A DNA stretch of 64,000 bases from contig CM036170.1 in assembly GCA_020631735.1 (NCBI GenBank), positions 66,789,737 to 66,853,736 of the forward strand, given 5' to 3'. The notes under the pieces were generated by a model that saw nothing but the letters and a program-made list of their open reading frames with translations, had not been told where the DNA came from and searched no databases. This document shows positions 22,744-32,337 of the stretch, in pieces. A program made the translations under genes and the position numbers. The stretch is from Saccharum officinarum (lineage: Eukaryota; Streptophyta; Magnoliopsida; Poales; Poaceae). Position 1 is the first letter of the stretch; the number at the start of each line of letters is the position of its first letter.

Positions 22744-23600
22744 GGCAGGTAGGTTGGGTTTGACTGTTTGAGTACGCCCACGGCCTATCTCCAACACCCC
22801 GCAACTAGGAGCGCAGAATATTTCGATTGCATATGCGATGATGCCACGATAACGTGGAATATGCTTCGTGGAACACGCAAGGGCCCGCGTTTAGCATGGG
22901 AATCACACGAGACCCAGCTGGAACAAGCGAGCTATGCTAATTGCTAATTAACAGAACTTCTGCCTCCGCTCAAGAGATCCGGGGAGAAAAGGCATGTACC
23001 CTTCCCTTTTGCTTTGGATCCATTGCATTTCTTTTTACCATTTTTTCCTGTTTTTCAGAGAGAAACGTGTCCAGTTGCTAAACGGGCCAGCCAGCAAGCC
23101 TCCAAGCGCGTTCGGAAAGAGGCGAGTGAACTACATGGGCCGATTTTGGTCCTGCGGGCTCGAAACGGCCACATGACCCCGCGGCCCTTCGGTGGCCCAC
23201 CCGCAGCTTGCCCCTGGGATAGATGATTGGGCCTGGGCTCGCCACACGCCAGTTTACCTGCTGCGTCAACAGGACGTTGGGCCCTTTGGCAAGCGCCGCA
23301 GTGTCGACTTCATGAAGGTCAGAACATGAGATGCCGCCAAATTGGTCGATCGAATCGAATATAATAAAAGAGGAACGTCAGCTACCATTACCTGGTTCTC
23401 GTGTGAATAAGCAACCCCAACGAGGTTTCAGCAAACAATGGAGGCGCAGGGTGAAGAACAAATCAAATGAGCATCCGTCTCTCCGGACCCTCTCCACGGA
23501 AGCTGTCTCCCCCACTCCGCTCTCATCCGTCGTAGCCTCACGGCGCCGTGCGACCATCCGAACATACCAATCCGCCGTCCCACCGCCACTCAGGCGCGCC
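22744..23600. other. Spacer
   Basis: No gene or named repeat recognised. Frames at 22994-23269 are short and without domain similarity. Confidence 0.4.
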
Positions 23601-23609
23601 GCTGCCGCC

Positions 23610-23995
23610 ACGTTGCAAGCCTATGTTTCCGAGTGTTTCAGATATTTTCATAGGTATGTTGCAAGTGTTTCATGTGGATGTTGCAAAAGTAGATCAGGAT
23701 GTTGCATATGTTGCAATGGTTGTACACGTATGTTGCAAGCTTCTGTTTCCAATGTTTCATCTATTTTTTCAGACGTATGTTGCAAGTGTGTTTATTTGGA
23801 TGTTGCATATGTTTCACACATATGTTGTAATGTGTTTTATCTGGATGTTGCGTATGTTTTACAATGATTTTCAATGGTTTTTCAGGTGTTTTGCCAGTGT
23901 TTCAGATGCATGATTCAAGTGTTTAATCTGTCTTCAGACGTAGGTTGCAAGTATTGCGTCTGGATGTTTTGAAAGTAGAACGGGTGTTGCATCTC
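23610..23995. repeat. Degenerate tandem array of TGTTGCA/TGTTTCA units
   Basis: Roughly 385 bp built of diverged units of about 30-60 bp, in which TATGTTGCAAG, GTGTTTCA and TGGATGTTGCA alternate. The regular TGT codons make a Cys-rich open frame (23331-23867), which I regard as an artefact of the repeat. Similar arrays occur within grass DNA transposons, but no ends were found here. Confidence 0.7.
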
Positions 23996-25019
23996 GCTCC
24001 TAGCTTTCTACTACCTCGCCTTGGTTTCTCCTCATCTTCCTCCTGGTGCTGGCTAGGCATCCACCGCCCTCTCCCCTCTTCTCGGTGCTAGTGGCCTTTG
24101 GGGGGGCGGTCGAGACCGTATGGGCTGCGAAACGGGGTAGGAAACAAACTGCAGGTGCGAGCGTTCGACGGCCCGTCCGTCCAGCGGGCGCTAGCAAGCC
24201 GTTTACTTTATACAATCTATAAGTACAGTTAATTTTGTTTACGTTTTCAGATTTGCTAATGATAACCGGTTGTTTTGCGTCCAAGTAGCAACGTTTTTTT
24301 TTTTTTTGACCGTAGGATTGGTACGGGTCGTTGCCTCCTGTCGCCCGATCCCGATGCGGCTGCGTTCGTTTGTCGCTGCCTCCTGCCTCCCGATGCGGCT
24401 GCGTTTGTCTTGTTTGCTTTCGGAAAGAAGTTTCACAAACAAGTATAGAACTGTGAAGAATAGCCTAGTATCCAGCTAGTATATTGCAAATACAGTACTA
24501 TGTAGCACAGGACTGCCACGTCTCATGCAAAAAACAAAAAGCGTGCATTCAAAACCTAGGTAGTAACAAAGCAAAGATTAAAGGAAGCGTGCAAGCTGCG
24601 TTCGTTTATCGGCCGATCGCCCAGGCCGTTGTTCGCGCGCGCGGATGCCGTCGTCCCGTCGGAAATCATCCTGTCCGAACGTTCGGACGGGAACTGCATG
24701 CCGAGCGACATGCGCGGGAAAGCGACGAGCGCGGGAACTGCCCGCCCGAGCGACGAGCACGGTCACTAGTTAGGAAGCGTGGCCCATGACTCAGGCCCAC
24801 GAGCGCAGGGGTCCGTGCACGCAGAGGGATGCGGATGACCAATGCTTATCGGCTGGGGTAATTGCCGTTCAAACTTTTTTCTATTTTTTTGTTGCTTCAT
24901 TTTTGTGCTATAATATCCTAGTCTTCTTTTTTATTTTTTATCTTCATTTAATTATTTTTTCCTTTACTGTAATTAATTATTTACTTATTTTTGTTGGTTT
25001 TTTCTTCTATTTTCTGTTT
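23996..25019. other. Spacer with T-rich tracts up to the assembly gap
   Basis: Contains two near-copies of a CCTCCTG...CCCGATGCGGCTGCGTT segment around 24330-24410 after a T-run at 24293-24307, and a GC-rich patch at 24600-24770. No gene seen. Confidence 0.4.
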
Positions 25020-25119
25020 NNNNNNNNNNNNNNNNNNNNNNNNNNNNNNNNNNNNNNNNNNNNNNNNNNNNNNNNNNNNNNNNNNNNNNNNNNNNNNNNN
25101 NNNNNNNNNNNNNNNNNNN
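25020..25119. other. Assembly gap (100 N)
   Basis: Exactly 100 N, the conventional length for a gap of unknown size. Confidence 0.99.
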
Positions 25120-26522
25120 TGCGAGTTGTGGATCCTCCACTAACAGTTTTGACCCCACAACCATTCATATCTTGATTTCTCTTTTATTTCTTTCTCCTTA
25201 CACAGGATTTTGTTCAAGCTCAAATTTCATATATACATAGATTGTGTGATCTATTCATTCATGTTTTTGTTAGAATTTTTCATACATATTTGATGGTATA
25301 TCTTGTGGTCGGGAACACCGGAGCACTCAGGTGCTAGGAGCACCTGAGATGCTCTCGTGCGAGGATACATTAGAAATAACCTCCATACGAAACTCTGGAG
25401 CTCCACCCAATTTATGCATAGCTCTACATAATTTCCACATGCACAGTCCAAAGAATGAACACACAAAATAGTATCCAAGACGTACGTCACCAAAATTCCT
25501 GGTTGTTCGAGGCCTCTTTGAATCATTCCCTGCATGAACAGCACATCGGTGAGACTCCTGAGACCTCCAGTGCATCATGGTTGTTAAAAACAAAACAAAA
25601 AAAATATTAGGCCAAAATAACTTGATGGCAACATTTGTAGTAGCCTGCCAGAGTTAGTAACACATTTAAACAATAACAATTTCAGGGGGGCAAAGGAACA
25701 AGCAAGGTCTTCCCCCTAACCAATGGAATTAATCAGAACTGCAATGATGCGACTAAATTTGGACCGTATAAAACAGTGTAAATTACCTTGCTTGGTTGCG
25801 TATCCAAGTTGATGTCCTTGTTTGCTGAAGGGGTCTGGTTTGGCTTTAACAGTCAGTGCAGCCTCCAGTGGAAAAACTGCGGAGAAACAAAACTATCAGC
25901 TATCAGAAACTGCAGTTTGTTTTCACCTACAGAAATCATAATATGTTACCTTCTTTGGACACCATTTGCCTACCAGCTTGCAAAGCTTTATCTGAAAATC
26001 ATGTGAATTTTCCGGTCATCATGCAAACACAACAATACAAAATTCATCTGGTTTTACTTACTAATGGAACTCCGCAACACATTTGGGGGCGGTCTAGTTA
26101 TGCTAGCTTGCAATCATGGAAGATCCAATCTAACTAGCATGGGTGTCTCCAACTTCACACCGAAGAGCATGCAAGTTTTCCAGTAATCACACAAACATGA
26201 ATTCCATGAGATTCTGCCAAGCAATGGAACAGTGTAACAGATTTTGCGCTGTTCTATCTATGCAAGCTTGCACGCATGGAAGAGCCAAAGAAATTATTAT
26301 GGCACATGGGCGTTTTATGCCACCAATCATAATATCGATTAGCGCAATAAATGTGCAGACACAGGTGCAACAAAACAAGATAAAAAGAGCATTACTCCTC
26401 AAAACAGGACATGGGGAAATATACACTAAGACACCATGGACATGTCAAAGAACACAAATTAAAAGCACGAACAACTGGCAAAGTAGCTTCACATACCAAG
26501 TAGTGAAATCAGAATCTCCCCA

Positions 26523-28048
26523 TCACCCCGGTTTGATCCTGCTGTTGGAAAGCTCATTCATTAATCAGCGTGTCTGTATGTTATGAATCAAGGGCTAAAC
26601 ATGTTCTTAAGATCATGTGTATTGTGTTAAAAAGGATGGGACTATCTAGAGATATCCAGTAACATTGCAATTTGCAATATCTGAATCAGCATGAGTTTCT
26701 GGCTGACTTGAAGAAGGCAGCCTTCACAAACAAACATGTGTGAGTGTAAAATAAGCGGGAAAAAAACAGCAAGAGTTTCAACTAATACGCATGTTGTACC
26801 TCTTCTTCAGCTGAAGATAGAACTGGGCAAGTTCTGTTGATTGTTTCTGGCCTAAGTTCTTCACTTGACGCCTTTGACGAAAGCTAGCAAGATTAGATCA
26901 CATAGCCCGCAAGTCAGACGGTTAATACTGGAAAGTGCAAGTGACACCAGGCCGGAAGAAGCTTGCGACCGTGTGATGTGCATATATATATGTGTACCTG
27001 GACCTAAAGGGCATTACGTCGTACAGGTCGTTCTGGCCACGCGGGTAACGCATCCTGTCCTTGAGCTCGGGTCTTGTTGGCAATCTCCTCGACCATCTCT
27101 GCTGCCTTGTTCCTGACCAGTTGCCAATCCAGGGAGTTCCTGCAGCAGGAGTAACACCAGGAAGTAAGCATGCGCCACATCGGTGGACTGATCAGTCGAA
27201 CAAATGTGTAGGTACCTGAGACCTCGAACAAATGTGTAGGTACCTGAGGTGCTGTGCGCGCAGGAAGAGGACATCGGCAACGATGGTGGCGAAGAAGGGG
27301 TACTTGTCGAGCACAGGATGCCTGTAGATCCTTCTGAACCAGTCGCAGACGATGCCTGCCACCATGATGTTGCCGCCCGCGAAGCCACTGATGGCCATGA
27401 GGTGTTCGAGGAAGAGGGAAGAAAGAAAGTCGGCCTCCTTGCTCGACTGCGTGATGGGAGCGAAGTTCCGGACGTAGTGGAACGCCTCCCGCCACTGTCC
27501 TGCCACGACCTTCTCCACCAAATCCTCCGTGTGGAAGATCACAAGCATCTTCTCTTTAGCCCTGCGATGTTAATCGACAAGAGGAACAATCAATCACACG
27601 AACGACGGCATGGACGAGAAGTCGGGCGAAGAAAAGAGGGTTTTCACGGGACATACACATCGTAGGTCTGATCGCACCAATACTCCCGGAGGTAGGCGAG
27701 AAGGCGGCGGAGACGGAGGCGCTCCCTGCAAGGATAATCCAGGGAGAACAGCAGGTCGCGCTTGCGCTTGCCCTTGCCGGAGATCGCCACCGCACCGCCG
27801 CCCTCGCCGGAGAGCGCCTCCGCCGCACGGCCGCCCTCGCCGGAGACCGTCTCCGCCGCGAGGACGCCCTCGCAGGAGACCGCCTCCGCCGCAAGGACGC
27901 CCTCGCCGGAAACCGCCTTCCCCGCAAGGCCGCTCTTGCCGGAGGCGGCCACCGCCGCTCGCTCACCCTCGCCTGAGACGGCCACCTCCGTTCGCTCGCC
28001 TTCGCAGGAGACCTCCACCGCAGGACAGCCCTCGCTGGAGCTCGTCAT
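26523..28048 (-). CDS. LisH/CTLH-like protein, apparent frameshift in exon 3
   Basis: Exons are 28048-27657, 27561-27244, 27139-26998, 26883-26800 and 26541-26523, all with GT..AG borders. Exon 1 encodes about eight 10-residue VSGEG/AAE repeats, a basic KGKRKR patch and a LisH-like LLAYLREYWCDQTYDVAKEK. Exon 2 reads like a CTLH segment (DLVEKVVAGQWREAFHYVRN). Exon 3 starts in frame (NSLDWQLVRNKAAEMVEE) but the coding-like sequence then switches frame after IANKT to PELKDRMRYPRGQNDLYDVM. That second frame is the one that joins exon 4 (VKNLGQKQSTELAQFYLQ). The five exons sum to 955 nt, not a multiple of three. Read literally, the protein ends soon after the switch. LisH/CTLH modules mediate dimerisation or scaffold assembly; the function here is unknown. 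Open, splice-flanked segments at about 25990-25945, 25893-25790 and 25566-25495 could be further exons. Confidence 0.62.
27194..27250. repeat. Tandem duplication spanning the exon 2 splice donor
   Basis: Two adjacent copies of a 28-bp unit containing CGAACAAATGTGTAGG and TACCTGAG. On the minus strand each copy presents CTCAG|GTACC, so the exon has two identical donor sites 28 nt apart. Only the first keeps the frame into exon 3. Confidence 0.85.
27780..28030. repeat. 30-bp coding tandem repeat in exon 1 of the LisH-like gene
   Basis: About eight diverged 30-bp units built on CCCTCGCCGGAGAC and CGCCTCCGCCGC. They encode 10-residue VSGEGxxAAE-type repeats on the minus strand and open spurious frames on the plus strand. 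Confidence 0.85.
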
Positions 28049-29284
28049 CGCTCTCAGTCTCAGGAAGATGTTGATTCCCGCAACTCAAATCAGGCCCCGG
28101 CACAATCTGCGTTTCGTGCGGGGGATTGATGCGGAGGAGGGTTTCGGAGAGGTGGCCGGGCGAGGAGGGACGGGATCAGCATATTTGGAGGAGGAATCAG
28201 GCGGGTGGGCGAGGGCGAGGGGCGAGGCGAGTGCGAGTGCGAGGGCGGGAAGAAAATTGTGTGGACCATGGGTCCAAAGCCCCGTAAGGGCGCTCCTATC
28301 ATGGATAGCTGCCGTGTGTCGCCTCAGAAAATCAGACGGGACAGGAGGTGCCGAACTGGGAGAAGACTCGAAACCGACTCTGTGGGAAGTGGGAACGCAC
28401 GCATGTGACTGGAGCCGAGCGAAGTTTGAAAAAAAAAAAAGATGGTGCCAAGAAACGAAGTGATGCACAGCACAACACAGCTCCGATGATCACAAATCCC
28501 CTTCATTTGGATCCATGCAAGATGCAACAAGCTCGTGCAATTGTGAATTTGTGATCAACAGCTTGTGCGACAGACAGAAGATGCCACCCACCTCTAGTTA
28601 GATGTGAATAGTGCAACAACGTAAGGAATTAATTGACCCAGCATGTGATATTTTTCAGAGTAATTAGTGCAATCACATAAAGGGAATGTAATTAGCGGCT
28701 AACAACCGTGGAAGGTACTATAGCTCAAGGCTGGAGAGTGAAAGGCCCTCGCCCATCAGAGGCAACTCAGGCAAGTATAGTGCAAGGCCATCAGATGTGA
28801 AGACAGTGCAAGGCCACGGCGCGAGAAACGATCACCCATCAGATGACTTTGCTTGTAATTGTAGCAGGTCCAGGTGCATAGAATGGCATGTACATAGTGA
28901 AGATAGAATATTTCAGAATGCATTTCTCCTTTAGAATGAGGCAATATTTTGGTGGGCATAGCAAAAAAAAAAATCAACAGTACAATATATAGGAGTATAC
29001 AGAACTATAGATACAATGAAGAGAATGCAGGATTTGCTGTTACTCAACAGTTACAAAGCTTATATTAAACTCACTGCTGCCAGGGTAAACTAACTCGCTA
29101 TGGTCTGAACCTACCGACTAGAATACTCATAAGCCAATAAATATTAACAGAAGACAAGATTATCTATCTGGAACATCTCAGCTACAGAAACCGTAGGAAC
29201 CAGTAGAACCACGAATGCATAACTGGTGAAAGTGTGAAACGGCTGTAGCCTACTTTCAGCTTGAGATGCTCTCATGCTACATCA
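28049..29284. other. Spacer: upstream region of the LisH-like gene and 3' flank of HOP2
   Basis: No gene seen. The GC-rich part next to 28049 is probably 5' UTR or promoter of the LisH-like gene. Confidence 0.4.
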
Positions 29285-30384
29285 TCAGCGGGAAATTTTT
29301 CGCCTTTTATTGAGACTTGCTAGCATGTCAGAGTAAGACTGCAGGTTAACATCAACATCTTCGTCGTACTCGAGACCAAGTTCTTCCTGCAGTACATATT
29401 GTTCATAAGCATCATATGGTCGTCACAAATAGAAAACAATAGAAAATGTAAATGAAAAGAAACTGTGATAGCTAAAAGAACTAGTATCAGTTAAAGTCTA
29501 CCATCGATGTGGTAAATGCTTGATCAAAGCATATACTAGGTCTTAAGTGCAGTCAAAGGCATTTGTGTGTGTGTGGTTTGGGGTGCGGTGGGGAGGGGAT
29601 GCAGCAAAAACCTTAAACTCCTTCTGATCCTTTGGGCTATTCTCAGTAATATTATCCCAAAGCTCCTTGAACATCCTCTTCCGCTTTTTCCATTGGTTAA
29701 CTTTCTCAGCAAAGGAATTCTCAATGATCTTCCTGTCTTCAGGTTTCACCAAGGTAACACCACTCCGCAATTTATTTAGTTTCTCTTCCATTTCCTGGAC
29801 CTGAACAAATATGGGTCCTGCAATTAATACTAGTCCAAAGGAACACAGACACATAATAATGTGCTTAGAAGGAAACAAATTTTAAACAAATGAGTCTGCT
29901 GATATTGAAAACATAGAAGAGAACATTTTTTATGCACCTACTTCGCTTTGTAATTTAGTCTCCTTTGATGTAATCTCTGCCAGCGTCAAGTTTGACTGCA
30001 GACCTCGTACCTCTGTAGAAGATTTATATTTAGATGTTTTTGAAATATGATCTTGTTTACTGCATGTGGTGGACCACTAGCAAGACCATGGTACCAGTTT
30101 GAAGTTTGGAACTCACCAGATTCAACCTCACTAATTACTTTCTTATGATCCGCAAGTTCTTCCTGTAACTTGGCATTTCTTTTCTTCATCTCCTCAAGTT
30201 CTTCGCTATTTGGAATTTCAAATTGATCTTGCCGAGCAATGTAAATTTTCTGCTTGCCATACTCCTTGAAGGAAATCTGTCCACTGTCAGCCAATGCATC
30301 CAGTGCCTTTTGTACTGCAGTCTTCTTAAGATTAAACTTCTGTAGTGCATCAGCTGCATTCTGCGAATTCAATGGCCTGTTTTG
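29285..30384 (-). CDS. HOP2: HOP2 homologous-pairing protein, first exon missing
   Basis: Four exons are seen: 30384-30117, 30012-29942, 29800-29612 and 29386-29285 (630 nt, 210 codons with stop), all GT..AG and phase-compatible. They encode the winged-helix DNA-binding region (NAADALQKFNLKKTAVQKAL, FKEYGKQKIY), the coiled coil (EELEEMKKRNAKLQEEL; QEMEEKLNKLRSGV) and the conserved C-terminus (LQSYSDMLASLNKRRKISR). HOP2 partners MND1 and stimulates DMC1/RAD51 strand exchange in meiosis. Known plant HOP2 proteins have about 18 more N-terminal residues in a short first exon; no such exon is found upstream. An in-frame ATG at 30396, inside the expected intron, could give a 4-residue substitute start. 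A Stowaway-like MITE and then a Sirevirus LTR begin within 0.5 kb upstream. Confidence 0.9.
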
Positions 30385-30472
30385 CTGCAGAGTCATGGTA
30401 AAGTCAACTATATGGTGCTCAGAACTTAGAAGAACAAAATACTCGAAGCTGAGCAAACAGTGTGGTACTCCC

Positions 30473-30719
30473 TCCATTCCAAAATGTAATATATTAGTTT
30501 TGCACAAGTCAAACTTCTCTAGCTTTGATCTGATTTATTGAAACCGTATTAACCTCTACAGAACCAAACAACTGCAATATCAAGTATTTCTTGGTGGATT
30601 TAATGAAGCTAATTTGATGCTGTAGATATTGGTGAATTTTTCTATAAACTTGGTCAAAGTTTGATAAGCTTGACATAGGATAAAATTAAAACATTTCATA
30701 TTTTGGAATAGCGGGAGTA
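30473..30719. mobile_element. Stowaway-like MITE upstream of HOP2
   Basis: The left end is CTCCCTCCATTCCAAAAT and the right end is ATTTTGGAATAGCGGGAG, inverted, flanked by TA on both sides (the Tc1/mariner-type target). The interior has the familiar ATAAACTTGGTCAAAGTTT block. About 245 bp, non-coding. Confidence 0.8.
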
Positions 30720-30850
30720 ATTTTTTTTTGTCCAGCATAAAATTGAAGAACTGTGTACAAAATCCTTTCTGAATAACCTCATTTCATAGCGATAGTCACA
30801 TACACTATTTAGATACCTCAGCATACTGAGTTGATTTCACCTAAATTAGG

Positions 30851-32292
30851 TGCGAACACAAGGTTGACAAGTACCCTTGTGTGTTCGTTTTGTGATGAGT
30901 GATTGTCAATGTGATCCACGAAGTAGGTTGAGTGGTGACTAACCCTACCTTGGCGAAAGCCTTGTGTGCGACATATCTCTTGGCTTGTGTTGTGCTGTGC
31001 ATGTGTGGAGCACGGAGACGGTAGCCGACGGCGAGGTGAAGGTCAAGGAGGACGTGCCGTGCCGATGGACTTGAGGGGTGAAGGACGGACGTGAGGCTTG
31101 GACCGAGGGACCGAGAGGCCGGGTGGCTAGCCGCGCTGGCTGACACTTGGGACATCGACAAGCGCGAGAAGACATGGGAGTGACCGTGTTGACCGTGGAG
31201 GTGACACGTGTCGGATGGCGGGGGACGCGTATGGAGTACGCTACTCGCGGAACGGTTTGATGGTTTGGGCCTCAAAACCATCGGAGACGGGTTTATGGGT
31301 TTGGGCCTCAAAACCCGGGCGGAGGTTCCGAGGTGGAACGGACGGCACGTGGCGGCATCGGGCAGTTCGCGTCGAGGCGAAGCTACCAGTGAGGAGGCGC
31401 GGTGGCCGTCGGATCAACATGAAGACCGAGTTGGACCTCTACGCCCTTGGGCTTGATGGTTTAGCTCTTATGTATCCAGGGGCAATTAGGGGAATGTGTA
31501 ATAGCCCTGATAAATAGGGGATGGCAGCCCCAAGCCATCTTTACCTCTCTCCCCATTCTCATTTTCTCCTCCCTCTGCTTGCTTTGTAGTGCGTGCATTT
31601 TTCTGATTGAACGAGACCTAGCAGGCATCTCCATCTTGTCCAGCAGCCAGTTCACTGCGATTTGTGTTTGCCAAATTTGAGTTGTCACTTTCAAGCTACA
31701 GGAGCCTAAATATTGCTTGCTCTTATCTGGTGTAAATCTTGTACGAGTGATTTCCTTGGTGCTTCCTGTATTGCTCGTTCTACAGCAGCCCAGGTGACTG
31801 GTGTTTGGTTTCAGTTTCAGTAGACCAGTGCTTTGTGTTTGGTCTCCTTTCTGTTTCTGATTTTGCATTGGAGTGCAGCACCTCCATTCGCACGCACAGC
31901 AGGCAGGTAGCGCTTCACCGGATCGTCCAGGCAACCCAGCATCACAGCACTTGAGCGCGTGCGGTAGAAAAAGGAATCTATTCAGTTTGTGCCTGGTGCT
32001 TTGCTATTACCTGGTTCTTTCCTGCCGGCCATCCTAGAATTTCCAGTCCGGCTGTTTTGTTAGTGCTTTGTTTGGTTGAGCTCCGTTTCGCATTTCGTTT
32101 TTACGTTGGCTTTTCATCGATCTAAGAAATCTATCTAGGTACTCTTGTTACCAATTGGCTTGGGTATTTTAGATTCGATAACATTTGCCGTGTGTTGCTC
32201 TCAGCGGTAAAATTGGAACAGTGGCCAAATATTTTCTTGAGAAATTTGAGGCTCCCATTCACCCCCCTCTGGTCGCCGTTTTCGGTCCTTCA
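30851..32292 (+). repeat. Left LTR of the Sirevirus-type element (1442 bp)
   Basis: Begins TGCGAACACAAGG and ends GGTCCTTCA. About the first 700 bp and the last 150 bp are close to the right LTR; the part between about 31560 and 32100 is not. Confidence 0.9.
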
Positions 32293-32337
32293 ATTGGTAT
32301 CAGAGCCGGTTAAGGATCATTCCACCTTAATCGGTCC

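Noticed and set aside
23331..23867. Cys-rich 178-residue frame resembling a secreted or metal-binding protein
   Set aside because: Cys codons come from the repeated TGTTGC/TGTTTC unit; no signal peptide or conserved spacing.
24260..24770. Possible gene in the GC-rich patch before the gap
   Set aside because: Frames are short and domain-free and the patch is truncated by unknown sequence.
25788..26586. Plus-strand frames in the LisH-like gene 3' region
   Set aside because: Antisense to the gene and without domains; part of this stretch instead shows a weak internal duplication (about 26005-26115 versus 26170-26290).
27610..28463. Plus-strand Pro/Arg-rich frames opposite the LisH-like exon 1
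   Set aside because: Shadow of the 30-bp coding repeat on the minus strand.
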